Origin: Albimonas donghaensis
GTDB taxonomy: Bacteria > Pseudomonadota > Alphaproteobacteria > Rhodobacterales > Rhodobacteraceae
Assembly: GCF_900106695.1 (NCBI RefSeq)
Contig: NZ_FNMZ01000007.1
Span: 1 to 64,000, forward strand
Length of the DNA stretch: 64,000 nucleotides
Reading direction: 5' to 3'
Of the stretch, positions 52,179 through 62,389 are shown in pieces (the stretch's first letter is position 1; each line of letters starts with the position of its first letter). Under the pieces are notes generated by a model. It made no database searches and was not told the origin of the DNA. It was given only the letters and a program-made list of their open reading frames with translations. A program made the position numbers and the translations under genes.

Positions 52179-53069
52179 GTGGAACCATTCGACGCCCTCT
52201 CGCTCTTCTCCCGCGGCGACGTGGTGCTGGGCATCGTGATCGTCTTCATCGCGATCACCGTCATCCTCGGCGTCCGCATCGTGCCCCAGTCCGAGCAATA
52301 CGTGGTCACCCGGCTGGGCAAGTATCACCGCACGCTCGCCGCCGGCGTGAACCTCGTGGTCCCCTATCTGGACCAGGTGCATTCCAAGGTCTCCATCGCC
52401 GACCAGGTGGTCTCGGACGTGCGGCTGGACGTGGTCAGCCGGGACAACGTGGTGTTCACCATCGAACTGCTCTGCGTGTTCCGCATCGTGAAGGCGGAAT
52501 TCGCGGTGTTCCGCGTCTCCAACGTCAATGAGCTGGTGATCGGCCTGATCAAGTCGCTGGTCCGCGCCGAACTCGGCAAGGTCGAACTGGACGCCGTGCA
52601 GCAGGAGCGCGAGAGCCTCAACATCGCCATCCGCGAGGCGCTGGAGGAAGCGGCCGACGATTACGGCATCAACATCTCCCGCGCCGAAATCACCGACGTC
52701 GAGCTGAAGCAGGAGACCGAGCGCGCCATGGGCGAGGTGCTGGAGGCCGAGCGTCAGCGCCGCGCCGCCATCATGCGCGCCGAGGGCGAGAAGCGCGCCG
52801 TCGAACTCCGCGCCGACGCCGCCCTCTATGAGCGGCAGAAGGAGGCCGAGGCCCTGCTGGTCACGGCCCGCGCCACCGCCGATTCCAACCGGGTGATCCG
52901 CGAGGGCATGGCCGATGGCGGCGCCGAGGCCGCCAAGTTCCAGATCGCCGAGCGCCAGATCGAGGCCTTCGCCAAGCTCGCCGCCTCGCCCAATTCCAAG
53001 ATCATCGTGCTTCCCGGCGACGCCACCGACGGGCTGACCCGCGCCGCCACCATCCTCGCGAAGGACTGA
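52179..53069 (+). CDS. SPFH/Band 7 membrane protein (QmcA/stomatin-like)
   Basis: A 296-residue protein. It has one N-terminal membrane helix (about 15-35, GIVIVFIAITVILGV), then the SPFH domain (IVPQSEQYVVTRLGKYHRTL, RDNVVFTIELLCVFRI, ELGKVELDAVQQERESLN). A long Ala/Glu-rich coiled coil (about 180-260) follows, then a hydrophobic-polar end PNSKIIVLPGDATDG. Such proteins scaffold membrane microdomains and often associate with proteases. The start is a GTG at 52179 with CGGAG 8 bases upstream. It is paired with the NfeD gene 4 bases downstream, the standard arrangement. Confidence 0.93.
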   Translation: MEPFDALSLFSRGDVVLGIVIVFIAITVILGVRIVPQSEQYVVTRLGKYHRTLAAGVNLVVPYLDQVHSKVSIADQVVSDVRLDVVSRDNVVFTIELLCVFRIVKAEFAVFRVSNVNELVIGLIKSLVRAELGKVELDAVQQERESLNIAIREALEEAADDYGINISRAEITDVELKQETERAMGEVLEAERQRRAAIMRAEGEKRAVELRADAALYERQKEAEALLVTARATADSNRVIREGMADGGAEAAKFQIAERQIEAFAKLAASPNSKIIVLPGDATDGLTRAATILAKD

Positions 53070-53073
53070 ACCG

Positions 53074-53397
53074 ATGCTGGCGACGGGACTGCTGGACTGG
53101 CTTCGCGACCCGTGGATCTGGGTGGGCCTCGGCCTGGTGCTGCTGCTCGCCGAAATCGCGGTCCCCGGCTACGTCATGCTCAGCTTCGGGCTCGGGGCGT
53201 TCCTGATGGCGCTGGGCCTGCCGGCGGCGGGCTGGCTGGGGCTCGCGCCCGATGCCGCGCCGCTGCTCCCCCTGCTGCTGGGCTGGGCACTGGCCTCGGC
53301 GGTCGCGGCGGGGCTGATCTGGAAGTTCTGGCGCGGCCGGTCCCGCGGCACGTCCGGCCCCGACGACGACGTCAACGACTTCAAGAACCGGCTCTGA
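53074..53397 (+). CDS. NfeD-family membrane protein
   Basis: A 107-residue short NfeD protein with three membrane helices, including WIWVGLGLVLLLAEIAVPGY and a pair around 40-85. The short C-terminal tail (SGPDDDVNDFKNRL) lacks the complete OB domain usually found in longer NfeD. It is the typical partner of the SPFH protein encoded immediately upstream, and the two likely form a membrane complex. Confidence 0.88.
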   Translation: MLATGLLDWLRDPWIWVGLGLVLLLAEIAVPGYVMLSFGLGAFLMALGLPAAGWLGLAPDAAPLLPLLLGWALASAVAAGLIWKFWRGRSRGTSGPDDDVNDFKNRL

Positions 53398-53448
53398 AAC
53401 CCCGCCTGGCGGCGCCGGGCGGGGTGGATTTTCGACGTCGGCCCGAGG

Positions 53449-54045
53449 TCAGGCGCCCCGGCGACGGCGCGCGACGAAGCCCAGCCCGGCCAGGCCCGCG
53501 CCCAGCAGCGGCAGAGCCGCGGGCAGCGGCACGTCCGAGACCGACTCCGAGAACGTGTAGGACGACTTTTCCACGTCATCCGGCAGGGTCAGCGCGAAGG
53601 TCGTCCCGTCCGAGAACCCGACGGAAAAGACGGCGTTCGGCGCGGTTCCGTTATTGAAGAACACATCCCGGAAATCGACGGTGGTGTTCGTGTTGTCGGG
53701 GTCGATATCGGTTTCGAACCCGAAGACCTCGCCCGGATCGAAGCCGGTGAGCGTGAACTGCAGCAGGTCGGTCCGGGCGCCGCCATTGGCGGTATCGCCG
53801 GTGACGAGCGTGAAGCCGATGGTCCCGACATCCGCGCCGATGGAGCCGGCGTAGTCGAAGTTATAGGCGGTGTCGCCGATGGTGAGACCGAAGCTGTTCA
53901 GCAGGGCCGAGGTGGAGGTGTTGGTGACCTGGACCACCGGGACATTGGTGTTCCCGTCGATCTCAAGCGTGTAGCCGGTGCTCAGCGCGGCGGCAGGCGC
54001 CGCTGTGGCCAGAACCAGGCCGAGCGCCCCAAACATATGTCGCAT
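53449..54045 (-). CDS. VPLPA-CTERM sorting-domain protein, exported (paralogue B)
   Basis: A 198-residue secreted protein. The signal peptide MRHMFGALGLVLATAAPAAA is followed by an Asp/Thr-rich beta body (GDTAYNFDYAGS, FDPGEVFGFETDIDPDN, DFRDVFFNNGTAPNAVF). The sorting signal is VPLPAALPLLGAGLAGLGF then VARRRRG. It is a clear paralogue of the protein at 49.8-50.5 kb, with near-identical sorting tails. An AGGGGGA lies 8 bases before the ATG at 54043-54045. Function unknown. Confidence 0.82.
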   Translation of the reverse strand: MRHMFGALGLVLATAAPAAALSTGYTLEIDGNTNVPVVQVTNTSTSALLNSFGLTIGDTAYNFDYAGSIGADVGTIGFTLVTGDTANGGARTDLLQFTLTGFDPGEVFGFETDIDPDNTNTTVDFRDVFFNNGTAPNAVFSVGFSDGTTFALTLPDDVEKSSYTFSESVSDVPLPAALPLLGAGLAGLGFVARRRRGA

Positions 54046-54187
54046 AACGCGTTTCCCCCTTTTTATGTGATCGCCGCCCCACACGCCGCGACGTGGAACC
54101 GCTAACAATGCGTTTCCATTCCTCGTATTAGGGCGGAAATCGGGCGCAAATTTGACATTGCGGCAGGCCCCCCTCGATCCGGCGGGC

Positions 54188-54922
54188 TCACTCGGCGGAG
54201 GCCGTTCGCGCCTCGTCCTCGCCGGCGCGCGCCTTGCGCGGGTGCTGCTCGATCAGCCTCAGCATGGCGCGCAGCTTCACGTCCCAGGGGATGTCGGCCT
54301 CGGCCGAGCAGGTGGCGCCGTCCAGCGCCAGGGCGGCGGGCGACTTCTCCAGCCCGCATTCTTCAAAGCGCGCGTCGGTCACGAAATTGGCGTAGGTCGC
54401 GAAGCGGATCGCCAGCGCCCGCCCGTCCCTGGCCTCGGACAGCGCGGCGATGGTGGTGCAGACTTTCTCGCGCCGGTTCATGCGGCGGGCCATCTCGCAT
54501 TCGCAGTCCCGCGTCATCGCCGGCGCCACGGCGGAGGCCGAGGACAGCTCCGAATACTTGCCCGCGAAGCTGATCTCGTCCGGCCGTCCGTCGCCCTCGC
54601 TCGGGGTCAGGAAGTTGATGGCGTTCATCAGCTTCGGGAAGGTCGGCAGCTGCCGGCCCAGATCGTTGACGTAGATCGAATCCAGCCCCGCCTCGCGCCG
54701 CACCTCGGCGTCGAGATCGAACAGGCAGATCGCCTCCATCCGCGTGCCGTCCGGCGAGATCGCCACCACGTCCCCGGCCGAGGCGAAGGAGGCCCCGACC
54801 GCCTCCCGCTCCAGCCGGTGATAGGCGAAGATGTCGGCGCGGGTGATGTTGGTGAAGGTGTGATAGGCGAAGGCGCCCAACAGCACCAATGCCAGCGACA
54901 GCAGGACCCTGGGCTTGAACAT
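54188..54922 (-). CDS. Membrane-anchored hypothetical protein
   Basis: A 244-residue protein with one N-terminal membrane helix (about 5-22, VLLSLALVLLGAFAYHTF). The extracytoplasmic domain contains cysteines in EAICLFDLDAEV, DCECEMARR, KVCTTIAAL, EECGLEKS and ATCSAEADI. No family is recognised. An alternative GTG at 54941-54943 would overlap the preceding small gene; the ATG at 54922 gives a cleaner helix and leaves 5 bases after the upstream stop. It is probably co-transcribed with the Cys-rich peptide gene. Confidence 0.65.
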   Translation of the reverse strand: MFKPRVLLSLALVLLGAFAYHTFTNITRADIFAYHRLEREAVGASFASAGDVVAISPDGTRMEAICLFDLDAEVRREAGLDSIYVNDLGRQLPTFPKLMNAINFLTPSEGDGRPDEISFAGKYSELSSASAVAPAMTRDCECEMARRMNRREKVCTTIAALSEARDGRALAIRFATYANFVTDARFEECGLEKSPAALALDGATCSAEADIPWDVKLRAMLRLIEQHPRKARAGEDEARTASAE

Positions 54923-54927
54923 GCCGG

Positions 54928-55128
54928 TCACTTCGAACAGCACGACCCGCCGCAGACCACGTGGGTCGACGGGCAGGTCGGCAGGGTTTCCGGGGTGGTC
55001 TGGGCAGGCGCGGCGGCGGCGGCGGCCAGGACCAGGATCGGGGCCAGGACAGGGGCCAGGATCGCGGCGGGCAGCGCGGCGCGGGGCCGGGGGAAGATCC
55101 GGGATGGGGTCGGAGTCGCGAGGCGCAT
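54928..55128 (-). CDS. Small secreted cysteine-rich peptide, unknown
   Basis: A 66-residue reading frame with a perfect GGAGG ribosome site 8 bases before its ATG (55126-55128). Residues 1-41 look like a signal peptide (basic start, then ALPAAILAPVLAPILVLAAA and cleavage near APA-QT). The remaining 20-odd residues are mostly a cysteine motif, TCPSTHVVCGGSCCSK, with four cysteines. It is followed at once by a membrane-anchored protein gene that also has several cysteines. No family is recognised. The frame is short, but the ribosome site and signal peptide support expression. Confidence 0.5.
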   Translation of the reverse strand: MRLATPTPSRIFPRPRAALPAAILAPVLAPILVLAAAAAAPAQTTPETLPTCPSTHVVCGGSCCSK

Positions 55129-55309
55129 GACGAAAGCCTCCATTGGCTGAGTTAACCCAACGGCAACCCTACACCCTTTCTCAGGGGCCCCCGTGAACAA
55201 CCGCACAATCGCGGTGATTTCCGCCCCTGCCGCCCGATTTCACCCGGACCACGCGCCGTGGCGCCCCTCCGGCCCGCGCGGTTTCCGCGAATCGCCCCCC
55301 GAAACGAAA

Positions 55310-55341
55310 CCGCCCGCCGACGCGGGCGCGTCGGCGGGCGG
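55310..55341 (-). terminator. Intrinsic terminator after rpoD
   Basis: A perfect 14-bp stem (CCGCCCGCCGACGC / GCGTCGGCGGGCGG, 4-base loop). In the rpoD direction it is followed by TTTCGTTTCGG. It lies about 33 bases past the rpoD stop. Confidence 0.88.
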
Positions 55342-55373
55342 GAAGGTCGGGTCGGGCGGCGCCGCCCGGCCGA

Positions 55374-57401
<2,028 letters not shown>

Positions 57402-57519
57402 GCTGCTCCTCCGGATACGCCGCCCGTCAGGCGCTGCGAATCGCTTCGCGCGCTAAGGGCGCGGTCCTGACCTGCAATGATATAGGCGATTCGGCTACCG
57501 AATCGCCATGCCCCCACCG
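57402..57519 (-). promoter_or_regulatory. dnaG-rpoD spacer with hairpin
   Basis: The 118-bp spacer holds a perfect 9-bp hairpin (GGCGATTCG / CGAATCGCC, 57485-57507). In the rpoD direction it is followed by TATATCATTGC, which could be the -10 of an internal rpoD promoter. The hairpin has no T-run and could partially attenuate read-through from dnaG. Confidence 0.4.
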
Positions 57520-59829
57520 TCAATTTCGTCTGCGCGGGCTCTTCTTCCACGGTTCGGATGCATGAAAGTCGCTCAGCCACGCCGAACGCTCCGCATCTCC
57601 TTCGTCAGGCGCCGCGTCCCGGCCCTGCCTCGCGGCTTCCTCGCGCTGGCGAGAGATATAGGCGAGACGGTGCGCGATTTCACCCGCCGTGTCCGCGGAA
57701 ATGTCTTCGAGCGCCGCGCGGCCTTCGCCCGCAAGCGCCAGAAATCCCGCGTGACGGTCCAGCGTTTCGGCCAGCGCGGCCTCCGCCGCCTCCGGGGCCG
57801 CGCCGGGGCCCAGCGCCCGGGTCAGCGCGACGCCGCCGCAGATCAGGCCGGGGCGCGGGTCGTGGCCCAGCGCGGCGATCACGGCGGCGAGCATGGTTTC
57901 GGCGGGGTCCTCGGCCTCCAGCGCCTCGGGCAGCGCGTCGAGCACCGCCGAGCGCAGGGCGTCGAGGTCGCGATGCGCGAGCCCGATCTCCTGCAGCGCG
58001 GCTTCGTGCCGCTCCGCCGCCGCGGGGTGGTGAAGGGCGCCCCAGAGGATCGCGCATTCCCGCACCCGGGCCTCGCTCTGCGCGGCGCCGGCGCCCAGCG
58101 GGCTGGCGCGGGTCTCGGCCGCGGGCCCCTCGGCGAAGCCAGCCATGAGGTTCCAGCGCCCGCCGCCGCCCTGACCGAACGCCCGGCCGCCGGGACCGCG
58201 CCGGCCCGGCTTGCCGCCCTTGCCGGCGAAGCCGCCGGGCCGGAAGCCTCCGCCCCGGCCGTTCCCGCCGCCATTGTTCCCGTCGTTGCTTCCGCCGCCA
58301 TAGCCGCCGGGGGCGGGCGGTTCCGGCGCGTAGTCGCGGTCGGGCGCATAGTCCCAGTCCGGGGCCGGACCGTGATCGCCCCGGTCATAGCCCGCGTCGT
58401 AACCGGCGTCATAGCCGCCGTAAGCGCGTTCATCGCCGTCATGGGGGCGCCCGGTCGGCGCCGCCTGCGCCATGTCCCGCTCCAGTTCCGCGGCAAGATC
58501 CTGCTCGAACCCGCCCGCCGCGCCCCCCGGGCCCGCCGCGCGGCCGGGATGGAACAGCGCCGCGCGCCGCTCCGCGAAGGCCTCGCCGTAATGCCGGCGC
58601 AGGCCCGCGTCGGGGATCCGGCGCAGCATCTCGCGCAGGTCGGCGTCGAGCCCGGCCCGGCGTTCGGGACTGTCCAGCGCCTTGCCCTCGATCGCCGAGC
58701 GCCACAGCATCTCCACCAGCGGCAGCGCCTCGCAGAGCACCGCCTCCATCGCCTCCGGCCCGCCTTCGCGCAGCAGGTCGTCGGGGTCCCGCCCCTCCGG
58801 CAGCAGGGCGAAGCGCAGCGAGCGGCCCGGCCCGATCTTCGGCAGCGCCAGGTCGGCCAGCCGCCGCGCCGCCCGCAGGCCAGCGGCGTCGCCGTCCAGC
58901 GCCACGATCGGCTCGTCGGCCATGCGCCACAGCAGGTCGAGCTGCGCCTCGGTCACCGCGGTGCCCAGCGGCGCCACCGATTCGGCGAACCCGGCGCGGG
59001 CCAGCGCGATCACGTCCATGTAGCCCTCGGCCACGATCAGCCGCCCGGCCTTGCCCGCCGCCTCCCGCGCCGGCCCGTGATGATAGAGGCTGCGGCCCTT
59101 GTCGAAGAGCTCCGTTTCCGGCCCGTTGAGGTATTTGGCCCGCGCCTCGGGGCTCAGCGCCCGACCGCCGAAGGAGATGCAGCGCCCCTGCGCGTCGCGG
59201 ATCGGGAACATGATGCGGCCGCGGAACCGGTCATAGGGCTTGCCGCCGTCATCGGGGCGGATCAGCATGCCGGCGCGGACCAGATCGTCCTCCGGGACGC
59301 CCCTGGTCGCCATCGCCTCGGCCAGCCCGCGCCGCGCGTCGGGCGCGTATCCCAACTCGAACCGCTGCGCCGCGCCGCCGCCAAGCCCGCGCCCCCGCAG
59401 GTAATCGCGCGCGCCCTCCGCCTGGCCGCCGCGCAGCATCAGACGGTAATGGGCGACGCAGGCCTCCAGCACTTCGGTCAGACCCTTGCGGGCCTCGGCG
59501 CGGGCGGCGGCGGCGGGGTCGCGGGCGGGCATGGTCATGCCGGCCTGCCCGGCCAGCACCTCCACCGCCTCCATGAAGCCCATGCCCTCGGCCTCGCGCA
59601 GGAAGGTGATGGCGTCGCCCTTCGCCTGGCAGCCGAAGCAGTAGTAATAGCCCTCGCGGTCCTTCACGTGGAAGGAGGCGGTCTTCTCCTGGTGGAAGGG
59701 GCACGGCGCCCAGTAGTCGCCCTTGCCGGCATTGGTCTTTCCACGCTCCCACGTCACCTTCCGGCCGACGATGGCGGCCAGGCTCACGCGCGTGCGCAGC
59801 TCTTCAAGAAAACCCGGGGGAAGCGACAT
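57520..59829 (-). CDS. dnaG: DNA primase DnaG
   Basis: A 769-residue bacterial primase. The zinc-binding domain is CPFHQEKTASFHV ... YYCFGC (residues about 40-65). The RNA polymerase core follows, with FRGRIMFPIRDAQGRCISFGGRAL and the TOPRIM metal sites IVAEGYMDVIALARAG and VALDGDAAGLRAARR. A Gly/Asp/Tyr-rich linker (about 470-560, GGYDAGYDAGYD-like) leads to the DnaB-interacting C-terminal domain. It makes RNA primers at replication forks. ATG at 59827-59829; the upstream open extension is not conserved. Confidence 0.97.
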   Translation of the reverse strand: MSLPPGFLEELRTRVSLAAIVGRKVTWERGKTNAGKGDYWAPCPFHQEKTASFHVKDREGYYYCFGCQAKGDAITFLREAEGMGFMEAVEVLAGQAGMTMPARDPAAAARAEARKGLTEVLEACVAHYRLMLRGGQAEGARDYLRGRGLGGGAAQRFELGYAPDARRGLAEAMATRGVPEDDLVRAGMLIRPDDGGKPYDRFRGRIMFPIRDAQGRCISFGGRALSPEARAKYLNGPETELFDKGRSLYHHGPAREAAGKAGRLIVAEGYMDVIALARAGFAESVAPLGTAVTEAQLDLLWRMADEPIVALDGDAAGLRAARRLADLALPKIGPGRSLRFALLPEGRDPDDLLREGGPEAMEAVLCEALPLVEMLWRSAIEGKALDSPERRAGLDADLREMLRRIPDAGLRRHYGEAFAERRAALFHPGRAAGPGGAAGGFEQDLAAELERDMAQAAPTGRPHDGDERAYGGYDAGYDAGYDRGDHGPAPDWDYAPDRDYAPEPPAPGGYGGGSNDGNNGGGNGRGGGFRPGGFAGKGGKPGRRGPGGRAFGQGGGGRWNLMAGFAEGPAAETRASPLGAGAAQSEARVRECAILWGALHHPAAAERHEAALQEIGLAHRDLDALRSAVLDALPEALEAEDPAETMLAAVIAALGHDPRPGLICGGVALTRALGPGAAPEAAEAALAETLDRHAGFLALAGEGRAALEDISADTAGEIAHRLAYISRQREEAARQGRDAAPDEGDAERSAWLSDFHASEPWKKSPRRRN

Positions 59830-60007
59830 GGTCCATGTATCCCGCGGCCGGCGTGAGTCTTCAAGCGCCCCTCGCCGCCGCTGACCCTGCGCGCTCCCCC
59901 TGCCCCAGCCCTGGCGCAACGCGGTTCGGGAGGGCGAAGGGGGGGCGGGCGGCTGGGGCGGGCGATCCGGCCGCGTCAGCGGACGGGAGTCCCGTCCCCG
60001 CCGCCCC

Positions 60008-60286
60008 TCAGGTCCAGTTGGGGATCTCCCCGCCCGGCAGCGCGGCCCGCGCCCGCATCGGCGCGTCATAGGGCAGCCCCGCCGCGTCGCAGAACGCGAT
60101 CAGCAGCGGCTCGTCGGCCAGCACGAAATCCAGCACGAAGCCCAGGAACTCCGGCTCCGCCGCCCGCGCCCGCAACTCGCCCGCTTCCGTCCCCGCCGCG
60201 GCGAGGAACGCGCCCAGCCGGTCCTCGTCTCCCGCCAGGTGGCCCAAGGCGCCGATCCCGATCCGCTCCGCCGCATCCTGCGTCAT
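60008..60286 (-). CDS. DUF3572-family protein
   Basis: A 92-residue small protein of a family found almost only in alphaproteobacteria. It starts MTQDAAERIGIGALGHLAGD, with FLAAAGTEAGELRARAAEPEFLGF-like and LIAFCDAAGLPYDAPMRARAALPGG segments, and ends in a Trp-Thr (IPNWT). No biochemical function is known. The ATG at 60284-60286 reproduces the usual family length; further ATGs at 60301 and 60310 are possible. Confidence 0.88.
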   Translation of the reverse strand: MTQDAAERIGIGALGHLAGDEDRLGAFLAAAGTEAGELRARAAEPEFLGFVLDFVLADEPLLIAFCDAAGLPYDAPMRARAALPGGEIPNWT

Positions 60287-60645
60287 GCCTGCGCCCGTCA
60301 TTCCCGTCATTCCCTTGTCGCTGCGCGGGCCTCGCCGCGCGGGGCCCGCATCCGCACCGAATCCTCGCCCCCGCGCCAGGTCTGCGCCGGGTCCGCCGAA
60401 AGCCGCGCGAGGCCCCCTGAAGACCCCCGCACGCCCCCTCGCAGGCCGTCCGCAGCCGCCTGCCGTGACGTCGCGCTCGCATGACGTCACGGCCTCGTTG
60501 ACGAAGCTGAGCGATGACATGGCCGGGGGTAACAACTCGTTAACGGTTCTTGCCGACATACTTGGGCCAGCGGAGGACGGGCGCAAGACGCGCCGCCCGG
60601 TCCGGCCGCGCAGGACCTTGAACGGGGCGGAGCGGCGCAAAAGCC
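60287..60645. other. Divergent intergenic region upstream of the diguanylate cyclase
   Basis: A 359-bp gap between divergently read DUF3572 and PleD-like genes. It contains a large perfect inverted repeat (60463-60492), and TTGACG and GTTAACGG elements near 60498-60547 that may belong to the plus-strand promoter. Confidence 0.5.
60463..60492. promoter_or_regulatory. Perfect 10-bp inverted repeat containing TGACGTC(A/G)
   Basis: Arms CCGTGACGTC and GACGTCACGG with a 10-base spacer. Each arm includes the self-complementary GACGTC, so two dimeric sites one helical turn or two apart are possible. It lies about 150 bases upstream of the PleD-like gene and about 175 upstream of the DUF3572 gene. 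The regulator is unknown. Confidence 0.5.
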
Positions 60646-62223
60646 ATGAGCGGACGGATTCTGATCGCCGGAGGCGCGACGACGCGGTTTCACCAATTGG
60701 CGGAGCGGTTGCGCGACGCCTATCTCGACGTCTCCGACGCCCCGGATGGCCGCGCCGCGCTGGAAATGGCCCGGACCGAGGATCCGGACCTGATCATCGC
60801 CGATGCGCGCTGCCCGGCCCTGCCAGGCCTGCATCTGTGCCGCGCCATCAAGACCGACCCGAGCCTCGCCCATCTGCCCGTGGTGATCCTCGCCGACCGC
60901 GAGGCGCGGGCCGAACGGCTGGCGGGGCTGGAGGCCGGGGCCGACGATTTCCTTTCCCTGCCGCTGGGCGACCCGCCGCTGCTGGCGCGCCTGCGCAACC
61001 TGATGCGCATGAAAGCCATGGTCGACGAACTGCGCCTGCGCGAGGAGACCGCCCGCGCCCTCGGCCTGCCCGCCGCCCCCGAACCGCAGCCGGAGACGCC
61101 GGGCTTCCCCACCCCCGGCCTGATGCTGGCGATCCTGCCCGACCCGGTCTCGGCCCGTCGCCGCGCGGCGCAGCTGGGCGCGGCGCTCGGCATCGAATGC
61201 CGCCCCCTGACCTGCGACCGCGACGCCCTCGCCGCCGCCGAGCGCATCCCGCCGGACCTGGTGATGATCGAACCCGGAGAGGGCGCCGCCCCGCTGGAGG
61301 CCGCGCTGCGCCTGGTCGCGGCCCTGCGCTCGCGGCCCGGCACGCGGGGCGCCGGCATGGTGCTGGTGCTGCCGCCCTCGGCCGGGGAGGCGGCCCCGAT
61401 GGCGCTCGATCTCGGCGTCGACGACTGCGTGACCTCGCCCCCCGACCTGGCCGAGCTCGCCGCCCGCCTGCGCACGCTGCTGCGCCGCAAGCGCTATTCC
61501 GACCGGCTGCGCGACGCGGTGCGCGACGGACTGCTGCTGGCGGCGACGGATCCGCTGACCGGCCTGTTCAACCGCCGATACGCCGAAACCCACCTCGCCC
61601 GGATGCTGGAGCAATGCGCCCGGGCCGGCGCGCCGCTGGCGGTGATGATGCTCGACCTCGATCGCTTCAAGCGGATCAATGACGACCACGGCCACGCCGC
61701 CGGGGACGCGGTGCTGCGCGGCTTCGCCGGGAGGCTTAAGGCCGAGGTGAGAGGCGCCGACCTGGTGGCGCGGCTGGGGGGCGAGGAATTCTGCGTGGCC
61801 ATGCCCGGCGCCGACGAGGGCGAGGCCCGCCGCGCCGCCGAGCGGGTGCGCGCCGCAGTGGCCGACGCCCCCTTCCCCGTGCCCGAGGGCGCGCCGATAC
61901 CGGTGACGGTTTCGATCGGGGTGGCGGTCATGCCGCCCTCCGCCACCCCGCCGCCGGAGATGGCGCCGGCCGCCGCGGCGCTGGCCGCCTCGATGCGCCC
62001 CGCCGACGGCGCCGTCGCGCCTGGCCTGGCCGAGCCCGCCGCCGCCTTCCTGCGCCCGCCCCGCGCCTCGGCGAACCGGGGCGCGGCCGGCGCGGCGCGC
62101 CCCGCCCCCGCGATCGCCCGCGCCGCGCCGGACGGCGCCGCTCTGCTGGCCCGGGCCGATCACGCGCTTTACGCCAGCAAGGCGGGCGGACGGGACCGGG
62201 TGTCGCTGATCCGGCTCGGCTGA
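60646..62223 (+). CDS. PleD-like response regulator/diguanylate cyclase
   Basis: A 525-residue protein with the PleD architecture. The first receiver (about 4-120) has acceptor Asp53 in IIADARCPALPG. A second, degenerate receiver (about 140-270) has the acceptor position replaced (VMIEPGEG). The GGDEF domain follows, with DPLTGLFNRRYAE, MMLDLDRFKRINDDHGH and active site RLGGEEFCVA. An RxxD inhibitory site (RGAD) lies just before it. It synthesises c-di-GMP upon phosphorylation. A 65-residue Ala/Pro-rich insert splits the last part of the GGDEF domain, between VSIGVAVMPP and ALLARADHALYASK. No cognate kinase is adjacent. Confidence 0.92.
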   Translation: MSGRILIAGGATTRFHQLAERLRDAYLDVSDAPDGRAALEMARTEDPDLIIADARCPALPGLHLCRAIKTDPSLAHLPVVILADREARAERLAGLEAGADDFLSLPLGDPPLLARLRNLMRMKAMVDELRLREETARALGLPAAPEPQPETPGFPTPGLMLAILPDPVSARRRAAQLGAALGIECRPLTCDRDALAAAERIPPDLVMIEPGEGAAPLEAALRLVAALRSRPGTRGAGMVLVLPPSAGEAAPMALDLGVDDCVTSPPDLAELAARLRTLLRRKRYSDRLRDAVRDGLLLAATDPLTGLFNRRYAETHLARMLEQCARAGAPLAVMMLDLDRFKRINDDHGHAAGDAVLRGFAGRLKAEVRGADLVARLGGEEFCVAMPGADEGEARRAAERVRAAVADAPFPVPEGAPIPVTVSIGVAVMPPSATPPPEMAPAAAALAASMRPADGAVAPGLAEPAAAFLRPPRASANRGAAGAARPAPAIARAAPDGAALLARADHALYASKAGGRDRVSLIRLG

Positions 62224-62389
62224 GCCCTCCGCCCAGCGGCTTCCCGGGGCCTTCCCGGCGCCTCCCTCCGCGCCATCTCCGGCGGCGGGGCGGCACGATG
62301 CGGTCGAAGACAGCCGCGACGAGGCCATGCCGGCGGGCGGGCGAAGCGGCGCCGGGCCTTCGTCCCCGCGCCCATCGCGCGGCGGCGGT

